Origin: Erpobdella octoculata
Taxonomy: Eukaryota; Annelida; Clitellata; Hirudinida; Erpobdellidae
DNA length: 64,000 nt
Assembly: GCA_963978895.1 (NCBI GenBank)
Contig: OZ022246.1
Span: 4,339,114-4,403,113 of the forward strand
Direction of reading: 5' to 3'
Of this stretch, positions 29,976 to 40,223 are shown piece after piece (the stretch's first letter is position 1; each line of letters begins with the position of its first letter). Below the pieces are notes generated by a model, which ran no database searches, had not been told where the DNA came from, and saw nothing but the letters and a program-made list of their open reading frames with translations. The position numbers were made by a program, and so were the translations under genes.

Positions 29976-30381
29976 ACCTGCGGGTTCGAAGATTGTTTTG
30001 TTTTTAAATGAAAGAGAAATATGAAAAACCGCATAAGATAAAGGTGCAGTTAGATAACAAATGTTTTTTAATTAATTTAAATAAAATTATTTTTTTAATT
30101 AATTTTTTAATATAATTAATAAAAAACATGTTATATCAATATTTATAATTAAATTTACTAATATTTATATTTTTTTCTTACAAAATGTTATTTTAATTTT
30201 AAAAATAAAATTTTACTAGTACGTAGAATTTAATTTTTTCAAGTTATATAAAAGATTTTTATCAGCTCTAGCTGATCACTCAAACGCTGATGGCGGAGAA
30301 ATAGTTAAGGCATATATTTCAGGGTGTTTTGCTAAGTTTTGACTCCTGATTTCTTAACAAATATAAGATTTGTTGCGCAAT
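29976..30381. promoter_or_regulatory. Shared (bidirectional) promoter region of ATP23 and TADA2B
   Basis: The two start codons face away from each other, 406 bp apart, so both promoters must lie here or overlap. It is mostly AT-rich. About 90 bp before the TADA2B start is CTGATGGCGGAG (around 30287), resembling a YY1-type GATGGCGG element common in short-UTR housekeeping promoters. No TATA box is evident for either gene. Confidence 0.5.
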
Positions 30382-33300
30382 ATGGACATCAAATGTGATT
30401 ATTGTTTTTGTATTGTTGGAAAACTGTTTGTGAAGTGCAATGAATGTTTCTCTGTCACTCTATGTTTGCAAGTATGAAAATTTTCTAAACTAATATTCAC
30501 TATTATTGTTTTTTATTTACAATGTTGAGGACACTTTTTATGATGGTTATGGATGATTGATTAAAAATCTAGTGCTTGTAATTTTTCAACAACTATTATA
30601 TCTGCCTTGTACTGTCATGTAGACTTTTTACATGAAATGATCATCAAGTCAAGTCTTGTCTTGATGCAATGTTTCTAAGTTTCTAACATCTAACACCTAA
30701 AATTTTAATTTTATTTAGTGCTTTTCAAATGGTGTTGAACTAGAAAGCCACAAGCTGGATCATGCCTATTGCTTTGAAGTATATTTAAAATTGTTTAACT
30801 TTTCCCAAATATATTTGAATTTTTGACTGCTAAATATCTAAATTTTCTTAAATTCGTGTTTGCATGAAGTAATTGTATATCTGAAATAATATAAAAAAAA
30901 GTACAAAACATGAAGAATGAGACACTTATGTCTTAGCCAGCTGACCAAAACAAAGATCACAATGTATTTGGAGATGGGTGGAGCTTTGAAGAAGAAGATC
31001 TTTTGTTGGATGCTGTGGAACATTTTGGATTTGGGAGTTGGTTAGTTTTACGAAATTGTATTTTAAATATTAAATGAATGTATGGGATTATGGTATTATC
31101 TTGGTTTATTAATTGGAAGAAAACAAACAGAATCTTGATTTTTACTCTGTGTTTTGTTTCTTGTTAATCCAGGTTTGATGTTGCTGATTTTGTTAAAAGT
31201 CGAAATGAAAAAGGTATGAGTGCTACTTTTGAAAATATAGTTTTTTATTCTTTAAAATATCAAATTTAAATCAAATAGTGTGAGGTTGATGCCAGATTTG
31301 TATTAAATAGCTGAATTGTGAGGTTGATGCTAGATTTGTATTAAATAGCTGAATTGTGAGGTTGATGCTCGATTTGTATTAAATAGCTGAATTGTGTATT
31401 GATTTTTAATGTACTGTGTATTTTTATTTTCTCAAGAGTGTGAAGAACATTACTTAAAGTATTACCTGGATGGAAATTTAGGTCAAGGTAAGACCTAAAT
31501 TTAAAAAATTATTTGTGAAATTAGCAGAAATGCAATTTTAATTTTATCGTTTCTAACATATTGTTATTTAATTTTTCATAATTATATATTGTGTCAGTGA
31601 TTTTATTGGCCTATCATTCAGAATATTTAAAGCTGTTAAATACAAGTAGATACAACAGGGAAAATTGTAGAATTATTGTACTTTTCTCTCCATTGTATCT
31701 ACTGAATAGATTCTTTTATTTTTATTTATCTCAGCCTAGTTTTATTTTGTTACATTGTGTTATCTCTACTTATTACAAATTCTGCGGTTCTTTTTATTTA
31801 TTTAAATATATATAAACAAGGCTATACATTCAGTAGATACAAAAGAGAAATTAGTAGAACTATTTTACTAATTGGTGGTTATGAAGAAGCAAGCTACTCA
31901 ACTGTGTCTGTAACCTGAACTATTTTCAATGAAAAAAAGTATCTTTGTTTTTTAATTTGCTTATAGTTTAAATCGTTTCTCCAGCAAGTCATGGAAAATA
32001 TCAGCAACACTGTGCTCTGTAGGAAGTGCTCTATAAATATTCACATTAATTGATTGATAGTCTCCTACACATTGTAGGAAATACCAAAATATTTGTTGTC
32101 TCAGATCATGATTTGATCTGTTTTTCTTATTCCCTCTTCATTTATCTTGGCATATGCAAGCTTCACTAACTGTAGTGATGTTATGCTTATATATATATAT
32201 TTAAATATAGATTTGGTAAATTTTCAGATTTGAAAACGTTAAATTACTGTATGATTTAACAGCTACATAATTTGTATATAACTGCTGAACACTAATAATA
32301 CACCTCCATAAAAGATTTTAGACATTAAACTAAATTTTTGAGTTATCATGCATGGTTTACTGTATGCTGGTGATAATGATAATGATTGCGTTTCGGTGAT
32401 GTCAGTTGCCAATTTGGCTTTTATATTATAGATTATATTATTTCTGTTGTATCTGCTGGATGTATCTTCTTATTTATATTATCAATTCTACTGTTTTTTA
32501 ATTGTTTTTACATTCATCAAATATATCTAGTAGATTGTTGTTTATACATTTATCAAATATATCTAGTAGATTGTTGTTTCTACATTCATTAAATATATCT
32601 AGTAGATTGTTAGCCACCATGCTGGAGGTGAAGTATAGTATCGAATCTGCTGTGGTCAGTCTCGTTGCTATAATAGTTCCCAATGACAGCTCTCTTAGCC
32701 ATACTTTTTTGGAGACAGTGTGTAAGTAGGATGGTAACAAGTAAATTAAAAACGAATTTTTAAAACCAATGCTCTTATATGTAATTAAAACACAAATTTT
32801 GCAATCACTTTTTTCTTATATTACTCTTTTATTTTATGTTAAAGTCGAAATATCTTAATTATATCGAAATATCGAAATTAATTAAAATTATCTAAATTAA
32901 TTGACTTATTGTAAAACTAATAATTGAATATTGCATTGTCTTCTATTTTAAGCATGTATGCAAAATTTGAAAAAATCTATCATCAGGAAGTGACTCAAAA
33001 ATTGATTGCAGGATTTGAAACAGACAGAGAAACAAACAGACAGACAGAGAAACAGAGACGACGAGTTAATAAAAGCATTGGTAATAATAATAAAAATATC
33101 ATCAAAAAGCATCGAATTTAAATATCTCAACTATTTTCATGAAAATTTCGTACACGCTTGAGAATCGCGGTCAGTGAGTGTGGTTCGTGTTAACTTGGTA
33201 AAATAGTCTGCCAGTCGGTTAGCGTTTTGTGGTCAAGAAAACCCTCAAGAAAACCCTCAAGAAAACCCTCAAGAAACCCCTCGATAAAATCCTCAAGAAA

Positions 33301-34513
33301 ATTAACTAAATTAATTGACTTATTGTAAAACTAATAATTGAATATTGCATTGTCTTCTATCTTGAGCATGTATGCAAAATTTGAAAAAATCTATCAACAG
33401 GAAGTGACTCAAAAATTGATTGCAAGATTTGAAACAGACAGAGAAACAGACAGAGAAACAGAGCCGACGAGTTAATAAAAGCATTGGTAAAAATGCATGC
33501 ATGAGGCAATATGGTGTTGCATGTAACAGACCGTCCATTTTCGGTTTCTTTTCGAGTCTAGAATTAGTATTATTTATTTTTTATTATTACTTTATTAGCA
33601 CTTAAAGAAAACATAAGTCTCGCATTAAGACAAGTCATCAACTGTAAGAAAGTTTAAAAAAGTGTGTTTTTGAGCAATGCCTTGAAGCCCTCTGTTAAAG
33701 CTGCACTCCGGATGGACGCAGGTAGTTCATTCCATGCACTCCGGATGGAGGCAGGTAGTTCATTCCATGCACTCCCGATGGACACAGGTAGTTCATTCCA
33801 TGCGCTGGGCCCAGCAACTGCGAATGCTCTTTCACCGAACCCTCGATGAGTTCTGGGGATTATGGCATCGTCGTGAGAGGCTGAACGCAAACATTGACGA
33901 CCCGACTGATAAGATATATAGTTTTTACTTCATAAATATAAAATGTATATCATTTGCAGTAACTCAAAGCTCCATGAAAGCTTTAACGTGCAAAGAGGAA
34001 TATGCTGGCGAAATAGCAGGTTTGTAGAGTTTTTTGTGAATAACTGATGTAAGACTCCTCACAATAAGAAACTGGCTCCTATGCTTTTAAAGTTTGACAC
34101 TCTACAGAGACTAATATGATTAGACTGCAAACATGAAATTATATCTTTAATTCTTTGTTTTGAATCTCTCCTACTTTAGATGCTTTAGACCACTCAGTTT
34201 TTCTGTATTCTTTTAAAAAATTATTAGCCTCATTCTGGTTGCAGCCCATTGAGTATAGAGAATAATCTTCAAAATTTGCTTGATAATGTTTAATACTTTA
34301 GATTCTGCTTTTCCATACAAATTGTTTAATTCAACACTTATTTGTGTATAATTTTGGTGTATTTTTTGTGTTTCTTCTAAAAATTCAATGTAGATGAAGA
34401 TGAAGGAATAGTTCAGGAGTTGACCATATTAGAGCAAAAGGAGCTTGGATACATGGTACTCAGAGATGATTTCGAAAGAGTAAGCTTTCTATATATTTAT
34501 TTATTGGTCTAGA

Positions 34514-34580
<67 letters not shown>

Positions 34581-37500
34581 CAATATTTATTTTTTATAAT
34601 TTCTTTAGGATTATGATAATGAAGCTGAGTCGAGCATCAGCAGTGTCTGCCTTCACTATACTGACAGCCCTGTTGATATAGGTTTTTTGTGTGTTGCTGC
34701 CACAGTTTTATTTATTATTGTTTTTAGAATTATTATTAGAGGTGCACTGATTATCTGCCCTTTTGCCTATAATCGGTATGGGCCGATTACTGCTTTTTTA
34801 CATGCTTTTATTAACTTTCACTTGTCCGGATGTTAGCAGTTGTCCATGGGATGTAAATGAGATGTACATGGAAGTTTAGAAGTTATAAAATTCACCCACT
34901 TCAATAAAAATTTAAAGTTTAATTAAACAAAAATAAAATTTTAGAAATTTAAAGAGCAAAAATTAATAAAGAATAAATTAAAGAAGCATAATGATAAAGA
35001 TGACTAAAAAATTTACTTATTTATTCTTGCAAAATGCAGAGACAATGCATTCAGTCCATACATCCTTATAATTAAATTGCTGTGCACATTTTTAATAAAC
35101 AAACTAAGGATGAAAATTAATGCAATTAAGTTGAATGACTTCAAGTTTAATGATTAATCATTTTAGGATCATTATATTTAGAAGGCTGCCATGTTGACTT
35201 TGGCCTTGCCCGTTATTAACCCTAAAATTAAGCCCAGACTCTGCCTGTGCAGGACTCTAGTCCAAATGTCACTCTAGTTTTTGGGTAATTGATTTGTGAT
35301 TTTATGTTCATTTCAATAAGTTTAATTTGATAGCAGGAATGACAATTTGACAGTGTGCTAAACTCATTAATGAACAAAAAAGGTAAAAAAGCAATAATCT
35401 GTAATCTGTAGATAATTTCTGATAATAAAGTAGGTTAATGCTGGTTCACCTCTAATTATTATGCATGTTTGTGTCTATTTGTAGCTTAATAATTTGATAC
35501 TTATATTTTTAACTGTGTTATTTTCTGTATTTAATTTAATAAGAGCTATAAACAATAAAATGTAATTTATCATTCTGGTTAATAAATTTTTATCAAAATA
35601 GTTTTTTTTTAAATTTCAGCATATAAAATCTTTCAAGTCGAAGGATACAGAGAGAGACAGAAAGGGCGCACACTGAGAAAGGTCATCGCCAAGAATTACA
35701 AGCTCTTCCATGACTCCACGTCGCTCGGTTTCCGATCTTATTGTACTGGAAGGAAGAAGAGAACCAGAGAAATGAAGTTGGTGAAAACTATAGTCATTTA
35801 GTCATGGGTTATTCAGTGGTCTCGGATTATTCTGTGAATAATAATATAAATGAGATAATGTTGTTGTTTTGTGTAACAGGTTGTTTCAGGCGAAATTCAT
35901 GCCTTTGGCAAAGTTCATGGACAAATCATCGTTTTACAGACTCTACAGCAAACTTAACAGTTTGTCTAAATTTTTTTGTGTCAGCTGTACATGTATGCCT
36001 ACAATAATACATTTTAGTACAACATTGGTATTTATGCTACAGTACAACAATAATACATTTTAGTACAACATTGGTATTTATGCTACAGTACAACAATAAT
36101 ACATATCAGTAAAACATTGGTATGTATGTTACAGTAATTGCTTTCAGGCAAACATTAATCTTTTTCAAATATGTTGATACAGCCAGACCTTGCTTTGTGT
36201 CGTGGATATGTTCCAAAAAACACGACGCAAAGTGAATTATGATTTTCTATAGTAAACCATGTAAAGATCGAAGATAGGTTCCAAGGTTACAAGAATACTA
36301 CTTTTTAAAAAGAAAATTGAAAAAAGTAAACATTTAAGAAACATAAATAATATAAATTTTTATTATATAAACATTCAAAAAAAACAAATTCCATTAAAAC
36401 AAAAGAATATAAATTCAATTAATTTATAGAAAAGAAATAAAAATTAATCACTGTCTGATGAGTCCATAGTGGCTGTTGTCGTAAATCGGCTTTCTTTCAC
36501 AAAAAATTGGTCCAATGTCTGCTGAACAGCATTTTTTTCAACGTAAAATAAATTTCTTTGTAGCAATTGATATTCGTAGCTACCACATGGGACACTTTAA
36601 AACTCTTTCCGCTCCATTTACTGCTCGCTATCACTCTCCCGATCACTTCCCTGCTCTCCCACTCACTTTCCCAATCCCACTCGCTCTTCTGCTTGCTGAC
36701 TTTTTTTGTCCATAAAACGTTAAATAGATTTGGTAAAAGCTGCTTGAAACCTTCAAATTTTGTTACATAAACTAGATTTGAATTTGGTTATGCAATAACC
36801 GTTGATGTTAGTATATAGGGACTTTTGGCCTAGGAGGATTTTTGCTCATAAAAATGAAATAATAAGCCAATTAAAAAATAGATAAAAACCTTCTCCTTAA
36901 TGAGTACAAAGTTTTTTAACAGTTCACTTGTTATTTGCGAACAGGGCAGATGAGACTGATGAAACACATTGGAACTCTGTTCAGGATACACAAGAGGGGT
37001 GTAAGAAAACTCACTGGTTAAAATCAATTTATTTTCTTTCTTTCTTAGATGAAGTTAAAAATGCCTTTTCTTGTTGTGATGTACATTCTATCTGTTTGTT
37101 TGAAGATGTATTTGAGTTTTTGCTTTTTAATGTGTAAATACTAGACTTACTGATTTAAGTATTTTTATTTAAATTATATTTCAGGAAATCTTAGAAGAAT
37201 CAATGGAACTTTGAATGTAATGCTTTTAGATAAATTCATGATTTGTTTGCTTGTGATTTGTTGGTTTAAATAATTAATTTATTTTTTATTTAATATCTAT
37301 TTAAATTATTTTATTACATCGAAAATAGATTATTTATTGCTAATACAAACCCCTCTGTCATTGACAATCAAGTGGTTAACCAAACAGTTAACCCAATGAT
37401 TAAAGTGATAGATTCCCAACTTTTGAGCATTGGGTTAGAGTGCAAGGTAGCTCAGCTTTTCACCCTTTTTACAAACTTTTATTTAGGTTACAATCTCTGC

Positions 37501-37574
<74 letters not shown>

Positions 37575-37902
37575 CTTTCTCTGTACACAAATCTTGGAAG
37601 TAAAATTTAACCAGCTTTTTGACTAGCTAGAAAGCTGAAACTTTCAGCATAGCTTTATATTGGATGACAATACAATTAAAAAAAACAACTTAATTTGAAC
37701 ATCGTTTGTATTTCTAAATCGAGTGTATTTGAAATCAAAGTTTGTGTTGAAAAACTTGTTTTTTCTTTTACTTGTTTTAGGTCAGCTGGGGGTAATAAGG
37801 TTCAGAACTTTCTGATTTCTGATGCAGTTAGAACTGTATCCAACTGGTGCTTCTGTTCATGAAGCGATGCAACAGCATTTCATTCGATTTTTTGTTTTTT
37901 AG
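30382..37902 (+). CDS. TADA2B: TADA2B (Ada2b), SAGA histone-acetyltransferase adaptor; C-terminal end uncertain
   Basis: Ada2 proteins bind the GCN5 acetyltransferase and stimulate it within SAGA-type complexes in the nucleus. Exons: 30382-30471, 30719-30778, 30937-31040, 31173-31213, 31437-31487, 33960-34019, 34394-34479, 34609-34681, 35620-35780, 35890-35959, 36945-37016, 37185-37216. These give exactly 300 codons in phase. The ZZ zinc finger (residues about 5-50) has paired cysteines (CDYC, CNEC); SANT (about 60-115) reads GWSFEEEDLLLDAVEHFGFG. The mid region LGYMVLRDDFERDYDNEAE identifies the 2B type; RERQRKGRTLRKVIAKNY and MRLMKHIGTLFRIHKRG follow. The final exon is either 37828-37902 (25 codons with stop) or a short basic tail from 37903. 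Either way I find no SWIRM domain, and human TADA2B is about 420 residues. Exon 33960-34019 is the least conserved. Confidence 0.88.
31278..31396 (+). repeat. 38-bp tandem repeat (three copies) in TADA2B intron 4
   Basis: GTGAGGTTGATGCTAGATTT plus the following TGTATTAAATAGCTGAATT repeats three times, ending about 40 bp before exon 31437-31487. Confidence 0.85.
32056..32165 (+). repeat. Diverged TTTATAGTCCTTTAC-family repeat
   Basis: TGTAGGAAATACC, GATCATGATTTGATC and TTCCCTCTTCATTT recall the repeat at 22308-22440 and 50 kb, but identity is weaker and the left end is missing. Confidence 0.45.
32511..32612 (+). repeat. 36-bp tandem repeat (three copies)
   Basis: The words ATTCATCAAATATATCTAGT and AGATTGTTGTTT repeat three times with few changes, in TADA2B intron 5. 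Confidence 0.85.
32886..33492 (+). repeat. Local duplication of a 190-bp segment in TADA2B intron 5
   Basis: 32886-33085 and 33306-33492 are nearly identical, sharing AATTGACTTATTGTAAAACT, ATGCAAAATTTGAAAAAATC and GGAAGTGACTCAAAAATTGA, and both end in an ACAGACAGAGAAAC-rich tail. Between them (about 33238-33300) is a 12-bp repeat of AACCCTCAAGAA. The GACA-rich tail suggests the 3' end of a retroposon family inserted or duplicated twice. Confidence 0.8.
33565..33890 (-). pseudogene. 3' end of a non-LTR retrotransposon (RT C-terminal tail)
   Basis: The minus-strand reading frame 33890-33654 has IIPRTHRGFGERAFAVAGPS, then AWNELP, then FKALLKNTLF. This is the characteristic C-terminal tail of reverse transcriptases of many animal LINEs. 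The AWNELPxSI segment is tandemly triplicated as a 33-bp unit. Downstream on that strand the sequence becomes A/T-rich (AATAAAGTAATAATAAAAAA), like a LINE 3' terminus. It is a 5'-truncated insertion in TADA2B intron 5; no RT core is present. Confidence 0.75.
34516..34580 (+). repeat. (ATT)n microsatellite
   Basis: About 21 ATT units between TADA2B exons 34394-34479 and 34609-34681, ending about 28 bp before the acceptor. Confidence 0.95.
34737..35454. mobile_element. 718-bp non-autonomous hAT-like element in TADA2B intron 8
   Basis: The left end begins TAGAGGTGCACTGATTATC; the right end, reversed, begins TAGAGGTGAACC. The flanks are an 8-bp direct repeat ATTATTAT (34729-34736 and 35455-35462), though AT-rich flanks weaken this. 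The TAGAGGTG start and 8-bp duplication fit the hAT superfamily. No transposase ORF. A related end, opposite strand, lies at 46095-46229. Confidence 0.75.
35990..36137 (+). repeat. 54-bp tandem repeat (about 2.5 copies)
   Basis: The words ATACATTTTAGTACAACATT and GGTATTTATGCTACAGTACA recur with a 54-bp period, just after TADA2B exon 35890-35959. Confidence 0.8.
36179..36545 (-). pseudogene. pogo/Tigger-like transposon remnant (transposase C-terminus and one end)
   Basis: Minus-strand reading from about 36543 to the stop at 36444 gives VEKNAVQQTLDQFFVKESRF and a DSSDSD tail, the typical acidic ending of pogo/Tigger (DDE_1) transposases. Beyond the stop, 36179-36260 holds a terminal-type sequence with a hairpin: CTTTGTGTCGTG and CACGACGCAAAG. 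The rest of the transposase is missing or unrecognisable. It sits in TADA2B intron 10. Confidence 0.65.
36595..36765 (+). repeat. Diverged fragment of the GC-rich fold-back family
   Basis: It contains CTCTCCCACTCACTTTCCCA-type pyrimidine repeats followed by CATAAAACGTTAAATAGATT, the same order as in the left arms of 43152-43714 and 44876-45742, but much decayed. Confidence 0.5.
37365..37785 (+). repeat. tRNA-headed SINE with internal (GT)n, copy 2 of the 3660-3935 repeat
   Basis: 37365-37440 resembles a tRNA head (AGTGGTTAACC..., GATTAAAGTGATAGATTCCC, then GGGTTAGAGTGC like a B box). The body from 37465 matches 3660-3935 closely. A (GT)n run at 37502-37573 sits where copy 1 has only a few GT units. 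It lies in the last TADA2B intron, and its end ACTTGTTTTAG precedes the possible final exons. Confidence 0.65.
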
Positions 37903-38217
37903 GGCAAGAAGAAAAGAAAAAAGAAATCATGCAAATGTTACAAATAGCTGATTATATTAGCATCTTCATTGCAGCTAAGGTACTGCTGATCTGGAACAAA
38001 AGATGGTATGTTACATAAAAATCAATTTTTTACTAGCTGGGGTGCGTGGTGTTTTCCAGGTTTTTTGGTCTTAAAGCGCCAACCGATCGCAGATCTTTTT
38101 GCAAGGTTGACAAACCCGTCTCCTGACGATGCTTTTCAAGTTAACCAAATTTCAATGAAATGGGTTTAATTTTTATGTTGATAGATACATACATACATAT
38201 ATTTTTATATGTTAGAT

Positions 38218-40215
38218 CAGGGCCGTAACCAGCTATGGAGCCTGGGCCCCCCAGCTCAATCAGCCCCCCCCCCCCAGTTTTTTGTATTGCTGTCCTGTTC
38301 AGTTAGCACAATTTAATACGACTTACAAAAAATATAATACAATGGCACACACAAACTATTTTCGTATTCCTAATTGCAAAATAGTTGTTCAGTTGTATTG
38401 AATATTACTTGAAGGCAAATATGAAATAACGCAGTTTCTCTGATAATAATAATAATAATACAAGAGAAAGCTACTAAGAGGGCAAGAAAAAGAGAGATGC
38501 TGAAAAGTTAAAGAACCAGCAAAATAAGCCGTTCAATAGAGAATGAAAGAGAGATTCTAAAGAAGTTAAGAAAGAGGCTAGGCTATTAATATAGTTAAGG
38601 AGAGAGCACACTGTTAAAGAACTTAGGAGTCTAGCAGAATAAGCAGTTCACATTGAGAACGAATGAGAGATGCTAAGGAAGTTAGAGAATATAACTATTA
38701 TATAAGCTAGAGAATATAACTATTATATAAGGTAGAGAATATAACTGCTCACAGAGAGAGGAAGGGAGATAGATGCTAACAGAAGGAACTGACCACAGTG
38801 ACCACATGTTACCTCAGTTTAGCTCGCTAGAAGAATTTTCTACCATGCAATAACATAAATTTCATCGTTGTTTGTTTGCATCCTCAACGTTTTATTTTCA
38901 GCATTTGTCTTATTTATCGGAAGTTTTGTTAAGACTGGTGAGAAATTTTTTTAAATAAAATTTTAAATAGATCTATTTTAGTCTATTGGTGAACCATAAT
39001 TGAAATAACTATTTAAAAAATTCGTATACGTAAATTATTGTGAAAGAAACTATATTTTGTCGGTTGTAGCGGAAGGGCTGCTCAATTAAGTTTCGATGCC
39101 AGAATTTGTTTTTTTTTAAATGCCATTTTCAAAATACTGAGCTTGCTGTCACCGGTTAATGCCTTGTTGCAAGGTCGTTCGTGCAATGTGTCTCTTGCTA
39201 TGGAACTGATCTCCACAGCTAAAGAGAGCCTTCTTTCTTGACTTGCGGTCTGCAGAGGTCTTTGATCAAATGGCAGATGCTGCTGGCTTTCCATCAAATG
39301 ATGACGACCATGTAGTGACAGTGAAGTGCAAATGAGTTCAGAGCACCTGGCTGACCGGCTCTTTGGTCATCTCCACTTTGGGTCATGAGCCGTGCTTTTT
39401 ACAACATTGTATATTCTGTCCATTTTGAAATGAACTACTGAAATGACAAATCCAACTTAGCTTTGTTTCAAGCTGTAGAATCCCTAGTTTCATCATCTCC
39501 GAACTTTCTTGTTGATATGTGCCTGGAAAACAATCTGCCAGCTCCTTTGCCTCGACCAAGTTGCCCTCGCTGACGAATTGCCTATTGTAATTCGACTGTG
39601 CCGTAACAAATTCCAGCCAAATTCGTCGTTGGAAGATGCAATGTATGCAGTGCTGCAGTACCGTGACGCATTTCCAAATGTTTATCAGCTGTATGCCGGA
39701 TCATGCACCATCAGTGTGTTGGCTGCTACGTGCGTGAGCAGTTTCTCCACTCTCATGCGGATTCTGCGGCCTTATCGCCAATCAACGGGCCTTGAGTATA
39801 AATTTCAACTGGTACAACTTGCTTTTGAGAAGGATTTTACGCTAAAAGTGAATCTGAACACTTTCGTAGAGAAGTTTGCCCAGAAATCGTGTATCGTATT
39901 GTTCTCTGACATTATGACCCCTGCAATGTGTTTTTTATAATAAATTTTTTTCGTGTAAATTATAATTGTTTTTAGATGCTCTTTTCATGTTTTATTTCCA
40001 TGTTTCGGGAAGTTCCCAAGTTGATTCAGAATATTTTCAAATTCAATGTAATATTGTAGAATAAAATTGTTCCAATCACTAAACCTGGTTTTTTGTGTAA
40101 AGCACATTTCGAGGGTCAATTCGCTGGAATGTGCATCTTATGTAGACAGAAAATTTATACAGTGTCCCCCAAAAATTCTAGGGCCCCCACTTCCAAATTC
40201 CTGGTTACAACCCTG
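38218..40215 (+). mobile_element. 2.0-kb hAT transposon with perfect 8-bp target duplication
   Basis: Left end CAGGGCCGTAACCAG; right end, reversed, CAGGGTTGTAACCAG. CAGGG ends are a hAT hallmark. The flanks are identical 8-mers TGTTAGAT (38210-38217 and 40216-40223). Inside are a C13 run (about 38263), a 25-bp GAGAATATAACTATTATATA repeat (38680-38745) and a decayed transposase at 39509-39940. It lies between the convergent TADA2B and DLST genes. TIR similarity decays after about 15 bp, suggesting an old copy. Confidence 0.88.
39509..39940 (+). pseudogene. hAT transposase C-terminal (dimerisation) fragment
   Basis: An open stretch of 143 codons with YRDAFPNVYQLYAG, SSFSTLMRILRPYRQSTG and LVQLAFEKD. 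This is the hATC dimerisation pattern seen in transposases and ZMYM1-like domesticated proteins. Upstream in the element other frames carry transposase-like pieces (for example RLFGHL near 39350) broken by stops, so the gene is dead. No N-terminal zinc finger or DDE core is intact. Confidence 0.75.
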
Positions 40216-40223
40216 TGTTAGAT

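Noticed and set aside
36441..36485. CTGATGAGTCC resembling a hammerhead ribozyme core
   Set aside because: There is no GAAA core strand at the right distance and stem II does not form; the same bases encode the acidic tail of a pogo-type transposase on the other strand.
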